DNA from: an uncultured Campylobacter sp.
GTDB taxonomy: Bacteria > Campylobacterota > Campylobacteria > Campylobacterales > Campylobacteraceae
Direction: 5' to 3'
Length of the DNA: 30,157 nucleotides
Assembly: GCA_900539505.1 (NCBI GenBank)
Contig: UQCL01000020.1
Coordinates: 1-30,157 of the forward strand
Each line of letters opens with the position of its first letter. Positions within the stretch are counted from its first letter, which is position 1. The translations under genes were made by a program, and so were the position numbers. Positions 1-7,562 of this stretch are shown piece by piece. Under the pieces are notes generated by a model. It was not told the origin of the DNA. It was given only the letters and a program-made list of their open reading frames with translations, and ran no database searches.

Positions 1-49
1 ACGAGATGCAGCGTAGTCTCGTGGGCTCGGAGATGTGTATAAGAGACAG
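1..49 (+). other. Illumina Nextera adapter and i7 index (artefact)
   Basis: Bases 16-49 match the 34-nt Nextera read-2 transposase adapter, ending in the mosaic-end core AGATGTGTATAAGAGACAG (31-49). Bases 1-7 (acgagat) match the end of the P7 flow-cell primer. Bases 8-15 (gcagcgta) occupy the 8-nt index slot; from memory this is the Nextera XT N721 index. This is untrimmed library adapter at a contig end, so genomic sequence begins at base 50. Any gene call crossing this point is unsafe. Confidence 0.97.
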
Positions 50-250
50 GTCCGTGCCACCCTCGCGCTCATCGTCGCTCCAGCTCTGCCGTAGCCGATC
101 CTGCGGGTAGAGATAGCCGCGTCTGCGCCCGCCAACGTCGTCATAAAAGCCGTTTGCTTCGATCCACGCATAAAGCGCCTCAAGCTCGCTCGGCACGTGC
201 ATACCCTGCGGTAGCGCCTCGCGCAGCTGCGCTAACAATAAATTTTCCAC
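50..250 (-). CDS. Hypothetical protein, 3' part missing (contig end)
   Basis: This is the N-terminal 67 codons of a minus-strand gene cut by the contig end. The start is GTG at 248-250, chosen because AAAGGAG lies 5 bases upstream and the frame is open to the adapter junction. The product begins MENLLLAQLREALPQG and continues through ELEALYAWIEANGFYDD and RRGYLYPQDRL, with SWSDDERE near the cut. The short helix followed by an aromatic/acidic stretch is reminiscent of SMI1/KNR4-type immunity-like proteins, but that is only an impression; too little is present to assign a family. Hypothetical genes of similar style lie nearby (572-1432 and 9771-10447). I see no signal peptide or membrane segment. 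A weak TAAAAT -10 lies upstream on the minus strand. Confidence 0.6.
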
Positions 251-571
251 GATCGCTCCTTTTGCTAAATTTGCCGCTCAAATTTTACTCCGTTTTGGCT
301 AAATTTACGGATATTTTGTCTGATATTTGCGGCGTTTTGCGCGCCCCGTCGCCGCAAGCGCAAATCAGGCCCTTTAAATTTAGCCGATTTTAGTTGCGAT
401 ACGCGCGGCGGCGTGAGCGCATATTTGAAAAAAGTATGAAAATTTTAAGTAGAAAAATGCATAAAATTTTACGACTTAAATTTTACTATTTTGATATATC
501 TTTGTTTTTTACAAAAATTTACAGTTTTAAATTTAGCTCGCCGCAAAGAGTAAAATTTTGACGAGCGATAC
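251..571. other. Gene-free spacer
   Basis: This 321-bp AT-rich stretch is dominated by AAATTT/AAAATTTT words. The only plus-strand open frame (from 154) has no ribosome binding site and a composition typical of shadow frames. I see no RNA gene. It should hold the promoter for the gene ending at the contig edge. Confidence 0.5.
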
Positions 572-1432
572 CTATAAATTTAAAATTTCTCGCGCCTTTT
601 GCTTGCATGCCTCAAATTTTTGCTCAAATTCCGCGCGTCTTTGCAGCTCGTTTTTCGTTCCCATTTTTGTGTATCCCGAGCCTCGCCCTAGAAAATATAC
701 ATAGCCGGTATCTTTAAACTCCACCGCAAGCGGCATTTGCGCGCCCTCTACCCCCTCGCAAACAAGCTGCGCAAGCGCGTACTCCTCCAGCGCAAAGGCA
801 TGCGGATACAGGCTTATCTTTTTTAGATTTTTAAGAGCGGCGAGCGGCAAAAGCGCCGGATATGGGGCCTTGCACTTTATCCAGGTTAGTTTTAGCACTT
901 CAAGACCGCATAGGCCTTTGAGAAACTCAAAATCTACAATCGGCTGATCCCAATCCAGCGTACCGTTTATACATAGGTATCGCAGCGAGGCTATGCCGCT
1001 AAGTCCCGAAAAATCGCTCACTCTGCGTAAATTTTCAAAATGCGCCGATCTTAAGCTTTTCAGCTCGCGCAGAGGCGAAAGGTCGCAAAATCCCGAGACG
1101 TATTCCAAAACGAGCTCTTGCAAAAGCGGCAGCTCGGCGAGAAAGTTGGTATTCTTCACTTGAACTCTCGTAATGCGCAGACGCTTAAGCTGCCTAAGTC
1201 TAGATATCGCGGCGATCTGCTCCTTGCTCGGAAGATGCAGGGTAAGCTCCTGCAGATCCCCACACTCAAAAATCTGCTCCCAAAAAGGAGTATCTGCCTA
1301 GGTAGTAGCGATCCGCAAGCTCTGCTTATCCGCCACGGGGCCGTTTAGCGCGAATGCGAAACGCTCGCGGTTCGGCACCATCGCCCAGTAATCATCCTTG
1401 CGATCTAGCAGATCCGCAAAGTGATGTATCAT
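572..1432 (-). pseudogene. Leucine-rich-repeat protein gene interrupted by an in-frame TAG
   Basis: The reading frame runs 287 codons from ATG at 1430-1432, which has GGAG 7 bases upstream, to a stop at 572-574. It is broken only by TAG at 1298-1300 (codon 45). Before the stop it reads MIHHFADLLDRKDDYW; after it, ADTPFWEQIFECGDLQELTL continues in the same frame. The body has LRR-type spacing: LPLLQELVL, LSPLRELKSLRSAHF, LSGIASLRYLCING, LKGLCGLEVLKLTW and LAALKNLKKISLY. The basic/acidic helical tail ends ELQRRAEFEQKFEACKQ. LRR proteins bind other proteins; no signal peptide is visible, so a cytoplasmic product is likely. A CAG-to-TAG change would explain the break. A GTG at 1157-1159 could restart a 195-residue fragment but lacks a good binding site. 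I infer a recent nonsense mutation; stop-codon readthrough is possible but unsupported. Confidence 0.75.
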
Positions 1433-1742
1433 TTGCAAGCTCCATTTTTAAAATTTTAAAGTGCGAATTTTATCGCGCAAGCGGTGCGCTAAATTTGAGC
1501 CCATCTATCGAGCTCGAAAACCCTGTCGCCCTAAATTTAGGCTCGCCGCGGTTCGGCCCGCAAATGCCCCCACCGCCACAATAACTCGCCGCGGTAGTTT
1601 GCCTTTAAATTTAAGCCTGCCGAATTTAAGCCGGCGGGCTCTAGTCGAATTTAAGCCGCACAAGCTTTGGTTAAATAAAGCTCACACGCTTCGAATTTGC
1701 AAATTTCAAGCCGCTTGACCGGACGAGAAAATAGAATTTCGC
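1433..1742. other. Gene-free spacer with short repeats
   Basis: No gene is recognised here. CTCGCCGCGGT occurs at 1542-1552 and 1585-1595. CGAATTTAAGCCG occurs at 1621-1633 and 1646-1658, with a related AAATTTAAGCC at 1607-1617. The plus-strand open frames across this stretch lack binding sites and resemble no protein family I know. Confidence 0.5.
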
Positions 1743-2423
1743 CTAAATTCCAAGCTCGGCTCTTACGAGCGCTTCGTTTTGCGGCGTCAAAAAGCCTGCG
1801 ATATCCTGCCACATGGAGTGAAAGCCGTATCCGCCGTCTATCATCTCGCTACGCGCGGCGTCCAGACTCCAGCCCTGATAGATCACGCGGTACATCGCCA
1901 CCACAAGCCCCGTGCGATCGGCTCCGTGATAGCAGTGCACGAGCACGGCGCCCTCCTTTTGGCGCTCGCGAATGGTGCGCAAGACGTCCGCGATCTGTGC
2001 GGGCTTTATCTCCCAGCTTTGAAGCGGCTTATTTGCGAGCCAAAATTGATCCCCAAATGCCCTTTTGTCGCCGCCTCTGTTAAAATGGCGCAGATTTACG
2101 ATGCTTTTGATACCCAGCTCGTGCAGTTTCGCGGCGTCGCTCCCGTCAAGCTGAGCGCTGCGAAACAGCAGCTCGTCCACGCGGTAAAAATTTTTCGCTT
2201 CGTCGATGAGGGTTGCTTTTTGCGATGAGTTTATGCTGTGCGCTGCGATATCTGCGCTTTTAAAATGCGCGTTTTGAATTTTGACGTCTTTTGCGTCCGC
2301 TACATTTTGCTCCGCGCCGCTCGTTGTTTTGGAATTTATAGAATTCGCTTCTATCGCGAGCTCTGCATTCATGTCGGTCGCAAAGCAAAATACGACCGCT
2401 AGCTCAAGGGTTTTAAATTTCAA
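1743..2423 (-). CDS. Dual-specificity/tyrosine-type protein phosphatase, probably exported
   Basis: This 226-residue protein has the cysteine phosphatase signature H-C-x5-R-T-G in VHCYHGADRTG, with catalytic Cys164 and Arg170. The fold is supported by FYRVDELLFRSAQL and LGIKSIVNLR upstream of the P-loop, typical of bacterial DSP-like phosphatases. The reaction is hydrolysis of phosphotyrosine or another phosphoester through a cysteinyl intermediate. The start is probably TTG at 2421-2423, with AAAGGATGAAAT before it. It gives a weakly hydrophobic leader (LELAVVFCFATDMNAELA) followed by a polar linker to about residue 75, which suggests export to the periplasm. An in-frame ATG at residue 18 would remove part of the leader. 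The gene stands alone between two gene-free spacers and the substrate is unknown. Confidence 0.85.
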   Translation of the reverse strand: MKFKTLELAVVFCFATDMNAELAIEANSINSKTTSGAEQNVADAKDVKIQNAHFKSADIAAHSINSSQKATLIDEAKNFYRVDELLFRSAQLDGSDAAKLHELGIKSIVNLRHFNRGGDKRAFGDQFWLANKPLQSWEIKPAQIADVLRTIRERQKEGAVLVHCYHGADRTGLVVAMYRVIYQGWSLDAARSEMIDGGYGFHSMWQDIAGFLTPQNEALVRAELGI

Positions 2424-2836
2424 ATTTCATCCTTTAAATTTGGCTAAATTTTATGATTTTTGTAAAATTTGATGTTCGGCGGTCAAAATGCAAAATGGCA
2501 AGCGCGCCTAAATTTAACGCAAAATTTGAGCGTCAAACCCGCCAAAATCGCCGCTAAATTTTGCCACAAGTCGCGCCGATAAAATTAAAATTTCGTTTTA
2601 AAATTTCCCCATTCCCGCCCTCGGTATCGCTAGATCAGTACGCGGTAGTTACATTGCGCATTTACGTTACCCCTGTAAATTTACTGAAAATAAATCGTAA
2701 AAGGGGTGCGCCCGTTTCCGCGAGCGCTGCCATAAACCTGCTTCGCAGGTGAGTTTTGTACTCGCTTCTTGCGATACTTACCCGAAATTTTAATTTTCGC
2801 GAAATCCTTTCAAATTTCGCCGCCAAATTTGACGCT
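2424..2836. other. Gene-free spacer
   Basis: This 413-bp gap is rich in AAATTT words. It holds a small perfect hairpin (ACCTGC 2736-2741, TTC loop, GCAGGT 2745-2750) without a T-tract. It also holds GGGGTGCGCCCGT (about 2702-2714), which resembles GGGGCGCACCCGT at about 7731-7743 in another gap. I see no gene or RNA. Confidence 0.5.
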
Positions 2837-3292
2837 TTAATCGATCAGATCGGTTTGCCAGTTCGCACCTTGCAGCGTCGTGTCAAGCTGTCTGATCTGC
2901 CTGGCTAGCTCGTCCACCTGCTTTTGCAGCGCCGCAACATCGACCGTGCTTAGGATTTTAATCTCGCTGCGCGAATAAACATCCACTTTTTGCGCTGCAG
3001 CTTGCGCGAAAGCCCGCAATGCGCCCGCTTTTAGCGTGAGTACGTCACGCTTGGCGATTAGCTCGGTTAAGCTCTTGCCGTCCGCTTTTGCGGTGCAGTT
3101 GGTTAAATTTATCCGAACGATTAGCCGCTCAAGCTCGCTTGTGAGCGCGTCCAGCTCGGCTAGCAGCGCCTTTGGCTCCTCGCTAGGCTTCTCGCCCTCT
3201 TGCACTTTTGCGTTGTCCGCGAGCCTTGATTTTAGCTGCTCGATGCGTTTTTGTATATCTGCGCGCAGTATCAGCGCCTCGGCTAGTTTCAT
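2837..3292 (-). CDS. DIP1984 family protein
   Basis: This 151-residue, largely helical protein matches the DIP1984 family (annotated septicolysin-like in some genomes; function unclear). Family landmarks are the start MKLAEALILRADIQKRIEQL, then LVRINLTN-like IVRINLTNCT, SLTELIAKRDVL in the middle, TVDVAALQKQVDELARQIR, and the end LDTTLQGANWQTDLID. Length is normal for the family. No signal peptide or membrane segment is seen, so it is probably cytoplasmic. It lies 18 bases downstream of the DUF799 lipoprotein gene on the same strand and may be the last gene of that unit. Its function does not obviously fit with outer-membrane lipoproteins, so co-transcription may be incidental. Confidence 0.85.
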   Translation of the reverse strand: MKLAEALILRADIQKRIEQLKSRLADNAKVQEGEKPSEEPKALLAELDALTSELERLIVRINLTNCTAKADGKSLTELIAKRDVLTLKAGALRAFAQAAAQKVDVYSRSEIKILSTVDVAALQKQVDELARQIRQLDTTLQGANWQTDLID

Positions 3293-3310
3293 TTTCGTCC
3301 TTTTAAAAAT

Positions 3311-3991
3311 TTATTTGCCGCCGCCAAGCTGCCTATCCTGACCGTAATGCGGCGAATACGGACCGTATAGTAAGCAGTTATTGCAGTTCTGCCCCAAAAG
3401 TATCGCATCCGCGCTTGCAGAAAGCTTGTATCCCGCATCGGTGATCGTATCGCCAACCTGCTTAATGACAGCGGAGATCAGCATACCCACGAGATTGTTA
3501 CCGCCTCCGCCCGAGTCGTCGCTGACCTGCGCCGAGCCCTCCCAGAGCGTCGCGCCGCTTCGCAAATCCACAAGTTTGGCATTGACCGCCACTACGTTCG
3601 TGCTTTTGATAAGCATATACGAAGTGCCGTATTTGACGACGTTCAGATACAGCACGGCGTCCGCACCAAAAATCTGCCTTAGCTTGTGCGCGGAGACGTT
3701 TTGGATGTCGCTAGCCTCGTAAATTCCGTTATTTTTGAAGGTCTCATGCACGAGCGCGGGTGAAAATACGTAATAGCCCGCCTCGCTTAGCGGATAGATC
3801 GCGTTGGCGAGCACGGCAGCGCCTGCGTCCACTTCGGTAGTTTCGTTGCTCGGCATCAGCACCAAAATCGATCGCGGCTTAGCCTGCTGAAGCGCCGAAT
3901 AGTCGTAAATTTCAGGCTCGCTTAGAGCACACGCGTTAAAAAACAGCGCCACGAATACGCTAAAAATCGCTATTTGAGCTTTATTTTTCAT
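3311..3991 (-). CDS. DUF799 (GNA1162-like) lipoprotein
   Basis: This 226-residue lipoprotein has a signal peptide and lipobox ending FFNAC (lipidated Cys21). The mature part follows the DUF799/GNA1162 pattern: ILVLMPSNETTEVDAG, NAIYPLSEAGYYVFSP, FGADAVLYLNVVKYG, LVDLRSGATLWEGSA, then a glycine run (SGGGGNN) and a C-terminal LLYGPYSPHYGQD. The family is known as an outer-membrane-associated lipoprotein with a fold related to the TolB N-terminal/CsgG group; its precise role is not settled. Its ATG overlaps the stop of the upstream DUF4810 gene (ATGA, 3988-3991), so translation is probably coupled. The CsgG, DUF4810, DUF799 order is a recurring Gram-negative cassette. Confidence 0.88.
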   Translation of the reverse strand: MKNKAQIAIFSVFVALFFNACALSEPEIYDYSALQQAKPRSILVLMPSNETTEVDAGAAVLANAIYPLSEAGYYVFSPALVHETFKNNGIYEASDIQNVSAHKLRQIFGADAVLYLNVVKYGTSYMLIKSTNVVAVNAKLVDLRSGATLWEGSAQVSDDSGGGGNNLVGMLISAVIKQVGDTITDAGYKLSASADAILLGQNCNNCLLYGPYSPHYGQDRQLGGGK

Positions 3992-4482
3992 TTTTTAGCC
4001 TTTTTATTCGTTTTGCCGCCCTGCTTCGCGGCAGCTTTGCCTTGCTTTGCAGAGGCCGCTTTGGCGACTTCGCGTTCGCTTGATCCTTGAGCTTTATCGG
4101 CGCCCGGCTTGCTCGCAGCCTCAGCTTTTTTAAGTGCGGCTGGGTTTGTAACGAAGGTTAAAAACGGCTTTGATTCAGGGAAAGCCTGAGCTTCTTTTTC
4201 AAAGCTCTCTCTCGCCCTCGCGCCGTTGCCCGCGCTTAGATACAAGAGCCCCAGATGCGAATAAAGCCCCGGCGGGACTTTACGCCCCTTTTCGTATGCC
4301 TTTTGGATAGATTTTTCAAGCGCTTCGATCTGCTCGCCTACGTCGCCTTCCTGCTTTAGATACTGATAGGTCGAGTCCGTGTAGCTGCCGTCCCAGTAAT
4401 AAATTTGATTCCGCGTCCCGCCGCCGCAGCCGCAAAAAATCACGGCCGCAGCAGCAAGAGCAAGAGCGCTACCTGCTTTCAA
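3988..4482 (-). CDS. DUF4810 lipoprotein
   Basis: This 164-residue lipoprotein has leader MKAGSALALAAAAVIFCGCG and lipidation most likely at Cys19. The DUF4810 signature is clear: IYYWDGSYTDSTYQYLKQ just after the lipid anchor, EQIEALEKSIQKAYEKGRKV, PPGLYSHLGLLYLSAGN and SFEKEAQAFPESKPFLTF, a TPR-like helical pair. The last ~40 residues are a low-complexity Lys/Ala-rich tail (KQGKAAAKQGGKTNKKAKK), longer and more basic than I expect for the family. That tail could bind peptidoglycan, nucleic acid or an acidic partner. The gene sits 9 bases after CsgG and overlaps DUF799 by 4 bases, so it is the middle gene of the lipoprotein cassette. Confidence 0.88.
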   Translation of the reverse strand: MKAGSALALAAAAVIFCGCGGGTRNQIYYWDGSYTDSTYQYLKQEGDVGEQIEALEKSIQKAYEKGRKVPPGLYSHLGLLYLSAGNGARARESFEKEAQAFPESKPFLTFVTNPAALKKAEAASKPGADKAQGSSEREVAKAASAKQGKAAAKQGGKTNKKAKK

Positions 4483-4491
4483 ATTTTATCC

Positions 4492-5169
4492 TTATCTCAC
4501 TTTAAACGCGCCGTTTTCAAGGCCGTTAACGAGATTATTGACCGCTTCGATGATCGCTAGGCTTAGCACCTTGCCGTTTAGCGTCGAATCATAGCCCGCA
4601 GTGCCGCCGAAACCTAGCACTTCACGGTTTGATAGCTCGTATTCGCCCGCGCCCTGGGTCGAAAAAACCACCTCTGACGTTCTAACATCAACAATATTTA
4701 AATTTACTTTAGAATACGCGGTTTGGGTCTTTCCTTTGCCTAAAATTCCAAACAATTGATGATCTCCAGTCGTCTTGCGGCCAAACTCAGTCACGTCTCC
4801 GGTGATAACATATCTGGCGCCTTTTAAGTTTTGTGCGCTTTTGGAGATTGCGCTTTCCTCTTTGATGGCGCGCATATTTGTGCGATCAAGCACCGAGAAA
4901 CGTCCTGTTTGCTGTAAGCTTGAGATCAAAATTGTCTGCGCTTGGTTGCCCAGTCTGTCCTCGCCGTCGGAGAACACGCCGTTGTTGTAAGAGGACTGAT
5001 TGTTAAAGCGTCCTACCGACACGGCGATCCGCTCGCCAGAGTAATTGGTGTTTAGGGTCGCTACCGTAGGGGTTTGCACTACGCGAGAGCTCTCTTTCGC
5101 GCATCCGCTAAATAGCGCCAGCACCGAAGCCGCAATAACGGCAGCCGATATGGTTTTTTTGAAATTCAT
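4492..5169 (-). CDS. CsgG/HfaB family lipoprotein
   Basis: This 225-residue protein has lipobox LFSGC (Cys23) and the CsgG fold signatures: IAVSVGRFNNQS, LGNQAQTILISSLQQTGRFSVLDRTNM, LKGARYVITGDVTEFGRK, KVNLNIVDVRTSEVVFSTQGAGEY and a final helix AIIEAVNNLVNGL. CsgG is the outer-membrane curli secretion channel, but no curli subunit genes are visible here. In the CsgG-DUF4810-DUF799 arrangement the protein more likely forms a lipoprotein complex of unknown function. ATG at 5167-5169 has AAGGAG upstream. It is first in its operon and divergent from a two-component system across a 95-bp gap. Confidence 0.9.
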   Translation of the reverse strand: MNFKKTISAAVIAASVLALFSGCAKESSRVVQTPTVATLNTNYSGERIAVSVGRFNNQSSYNNGVFSDGEDRLGNQAQTILISSLQQTGRFSVLDRTNMRAIKEESAISKSAQNLKGARYVITGDVTEFGRKTTGDHQLFGILGKGKTQTAYSKVNLNIVDVRTSEVVFSTQGAGEYELSNREVLGFGGTAGYDSTLNGKVLSLAIIEAVNNLVNGLENGAFKVR

Positions 5170-5194
5170 TCTTTACTCCTTGAAAAAATTTACG

Positions 5195-5200
5195 TATAAT
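5195..5200 (+). promoter_or_regulatory. -10 box for the response regulator/kinase operon
   Basis: A perfect TATAAT lies in the 95-bp divergent gap, about 65-70 bases upstream of the regulator start. On the opposite strand the overlapping TATTAT (5196-5201) could serve the CsgG operon, so the two promoters may be back to back. Confidence 0.55.
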
Positions 5201-5267
5201 ATCTCATTGTTTCTTAAAATTTTATGTATAAATTTAAGCGCATAAATTTAGCAAAACGGGAGCGATG

Positions 5268-5948
5268 ATGCTTAATATTTTACTGGTCGAAGACGACGAG
5301 GCTTTGAGCTCGGCGATAAGGGAAAAGCTGCTTGATGAGGGCTTTAGCGTGAGCTGCGCCTTCGACGGCAAGCAGGCAGCAGAGGCGCTGGATGAGGCGC
5401 ACTTCGATCTGATCATCTCGGACGTGATGATGCCTAAGATGGACGGCTTTGAGCTTAGCAGATACGTTAGGCGCGACGGCAAGAGCCAGCCGATACTGAT
5501 TATAACGGCAAAAAGCGAGATCGAGGATATGCAGACGGGCTTTAAAAGCGGCGCGGACGATTATATGAGTAAGCCTATAAATTTAAAAGAGCTCGTGCTG
5601 CGCGTGCATGCGCTGCTAAGACGTGCAAAGATCGCGAACGAAAAGCGACTTCTCATCGGCGGAAGCGAGCTTGACTACGATACGCTTAGCGTCCGTTCCG
5701 AGGGCGAGCGGATAAGCCTAGCGCCGAAGGAATTTCGTCTTTTGTTTTTGCTGCTAAGCTACGCGGGTAGAATTTTTACGAGGTTTGAGATAATGAGCGA
5801 AATTTGGGGTTACGAAACGGACAGCGACGAGCGCGTCGTCGATACGCACGTCAAAAAGCTGCGGGCGAAATTCGAAAACTCCAAAGATTTTGAGATAATC
5901 ACCGTGCGCGGGCTCGGCTACAAAGCCGTAAAAAAGGAGCGAGCGTGA
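5268..5948 (+). CDS. OmpR-family response regulator
   Basis: This ~227-residue DNA-binding response regulator has an N-terminal receiver domain (ILLVEDDEAL; phospho-acceptor Asp in ISDVMMPKMDGF, residue 52; Thr in ILIITAKSE; Lys in DDYMSKPINLKEL). The C-terminal winged helix has LAPKEFRLLFLLLSYAG, IMSEIWGYE, VVDTHVKKLRAKFE and ITVRGLGYKA. Two adjacent ATGs occur at 5265 and 5268. I prefer 5268 because the GGAG at 5259-5262 is then at normal spacing. The gene overlaps the kinase gene by 4 bases (GTGA), so the pair is translationally coupled. Divergent transcription from the CsgG lipoprotein operon suggests, but does not prove, that it controls that operon. Confidence 0.93.
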   Translation: MLNILLVEDDEALSSAIREKLLDEGFSVSCAFDGKQAAEALDEAHFDLIISDVMMPKMDGFELSRYVRRDGKSQPILIITAKSEIEDMQTGFKSGADDYMSKPINLKELVLRVHALLRRAKIANEKRLLIGGSELDYDTLSVRSEGERISLAPKEFRLLFLLLSYAGRIFTRFEIMSEIWGYETDSDERVVDTHVKKLRAKFENSKDFEIITVRGLGYKAVKKERA

Positions 5949-6997
5949 AAAAATACCTCATCAGCCTAAAAAGCTTCATCGCGTTTTACTCTTCGCTCGC
6001 ATTCGGCGTGATAAATTTCATCGTCTGCTTCGCGGTTTGCATGCTTTTTTACATCGGTATCGGCGGCAAGATCGGCGGTTTTTGGGACGGAGTGGCGCTG
6101 TGCGCGATCATCTGCCTAATCACGATGGCGCTAAATTTTACCCTGCTTTACTTCGGACTTAAAATTTTATTCCGCCCGATCAAGCGGCTACTTGGCGCGA
6201 TCACCGCGATCGCAAACGGCGATTTTGAGGCGCGCGCCGAGCGCAAGCTGCATAGGCGCCGCAGTGATTACCTCTATATGCACGAGCTCGACGAGCTTGT
6301 GGTAAACGTCAATAAAATGGCCGAGAAGCTGCAAAAGCACGAGCAGCTACAAAAGGAGTTCGTCTCAAACGTCTCGCACGAGATGAAAACGCCGATCTCC
6401 TCAATCGCCGCGTTAAGTGAGATGATAGAGGGCGGCGTGAGCGAGGAGCGCGCGGTGCGATACGCAGCCTCCATCGGCGCAGAAGCAAACCGCCTAAGCA
6501 AGCTCTGCACCGATATGCTAAAGCTAACGAGGCTTGATAGCGGTGCGGCGGTGTGCCTAGATGAGACGGTACGTATCGACGAGCAGCTGCGGCAATGCAT
6601 CATATCGCTGAGCCAAAGCTACGAAGGACACGAGTTTGAGCTAGATTTATCGCCGCTTAGCGTGCGATCAAACGCGGGGCTGCTAAATCAAATTTGGCGA
6701 AATTTAATCGAAAACGCGCTTAAGTACTCGCGCCCGGGCGGTAAAATTTTCGTTTGTTGCTGCGCTTGCGATGGCTTTGCGCAGGTGAGCATCAAAGACG
6801 AGGGCATCGGCATCTCGTGCGAGAAGCTGGATAAAATTTTTGACCGATTTTACCAATGCGAGGAATCGCACAAAGAGCTAGGCAGCGGGCTTGGGCTTAG
6901 CATCGTACGCACGGCGGCGGATCTTTTAGGCGGACAGATCGAATATGAAAGCGAACCGGGCGTCGGAACCGAGGCGCGCGTTAAAATTCCGCTTTAA
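5945..6997 (+). CDS. Sensor histidine kinase
   Basis: This 350-residue membrane kinase is the partner of the preceding regulator. Two membrane helices occupy roughly residues 12-40 and 47-75, separated by only a few residues, so there is almost no periplasmic sensor domain. A HAMP-like linker (FRPIKRLLGAITAIANGDFE) follows. The H-box is FVSNVSHEMKTPISS with His145; the N-box is NLIENALKYS; the G boxes are DEGIGISCEKLDKIFDRF and GSGLGLSIV. The start is GTG at 5945 with AAAAAGGAG 5 bases upstream. The minimal periplasmic loop points to sensing within the membrane or through a partner protein, possibly an envelope lipoprotein. The signal is unknown. Confidence 0.93.
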   Translation: MKKYLISLKSFIAFYSSLAFGVINFIVCFAVCMLFYIGIGGKIGGFWDGVALCAIICLITMALNFTLLYFGLKILFRPIKRLLGAITAIANGDFEARAERKLHRRRSDYLYMHELDELVVNVNKMAEKLQKHEQLQKEFVSNVSHEMKTPISSIAALSEMIEGGVSEERAVRYAASIGAEANRLSKLCTDMLKLTRLDSGAAVCLDETVRIDEQLRQCIISLSQSYEGHEFELDLSPLSVRSNAGLLNQIWRNLIENALKYSRPGGKIFVCCCACDGFAQVSIKDEGIGISCEKLDKIFDRFYQCEESHKELGSGLGLSIVRTAADLLGGQIEYESEPGVGTEARVKIPL

Positions 6998-7006
6998 ATT
7001 TCAGAT

Positions 7007-7034
7007 CAAGACGGCGCGGATGAGCTGCGTCTTG
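7007..7034 (+). terminator. Possible terminator hairpin after the kinase gene
   Basis: CAAGACG (7007-7013) pairs with CGTCTTG (7028-7034) around a 14-nt loop, 10 bases after the kinase stop. No T-tract follows, so rho-independent termination is uncertain. Confidence 0.3.
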
Positions 7035-7083
7035 TCATTCGTAGCTCGCCGTAAAATTTCGCCCCACAGGCGCAAGTCGCGCC

Positions 7084-7160
7084 GATGCAAGCTTTGACGA
7101 TACGGGCCCTGACGGCGCAATCCTGGCCGATGCAATCTTTGATGATGCAAGCTTTGACGA
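7084..7160 (+). repeat. 17-bp repeat in three copies
   Basis: GATGCAAGCTTTGACGA occurs exactly at 7084-7100 and 7144-7160 (60 bp apart). A degenerate copy, GATGCAATCTTTGATGA, lies at 7129-7145. In one plus frame the repeats read as DASFDD-like peptides, but that frame has no start codon or binding site, so I do not call a gene. Confidence 0.6.
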
Positions 7161-7478
7161 CGTAGAAAAGCGCGGGCGTGTCGCGCGCCGCATTCACATA
7201 AAATTCTGCTTTAAATTTTATATCGATTTGCCGCGGACGCCTCGCGCGCCGCGACGAAGTCGGAATTCTGCTTTAAATTTACCGCGCGCTGCGACTTTAC
7301 CGCCCTTTACGACTTTACCGCGCATTACGGCGGGCGGCAGGCTCGCTTAAATTTGCCGCGTCTTAACGCGGGTAGCTGAATTTTGCCTAAAATCTGCCGC
7401 CGCTCGCTCGCGCTTTGCAACGGACGGAGAAATTTTGTCCTAAATTTCAAAAGACACATTAAGAACACAATCATCTTA

Positions 7479-7484
7479 TATAAT
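7479..7484 (+). promoter_or_regulatory. -10 box for the small membrane protein gene
   Basis: A perfect TATAAT lies about 80 bases upstream of the 27-residue gene at 7563, giving a predicted start near 7491 and a ~70-nt A-rich leader. No -35 is evident, as is usual for Campylobacter sigma-70 promoters. Confidence 0.5.
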
Positions 7485-7562
7485 CCCGCTCATAGATCGA
7501 TCGGGTACGCCCCTAGCGGCCCGAGCCGAGCAATAAATAAAATTAAAAACAAAGGAGAAGCG

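Larger units (their letters stand above)
6985..7280 (+). repeat. Three copies of the kinase 3'-end motif in the spacer
   Basis: AATTCCGCTTTAAATTT spans the kinase stop codon (6985-7001). It recurs with one change (AATTCTGCTTTAAATTT) at 7202-7218 and 7264-7280. The last two copies are 62 bp apart. This suggests that the spacer grew by duplication including the gene end, followed by decay. Confidence 0.6.

Noticed and set aside
4492..5169. Curli secretion locus based on CsgG
   Set aside because: No CsgA, CsgB, CsgE or CsgF genes are present; the DUF4810/DUF799 neighbours indicate a different lipoprotein cassette.
7006..7197. Minus-strand open frame over the 17-bp repeats
   Set aside because: It is repeat-driven with a Cys-rich odd composition and has no ribosome binding site.
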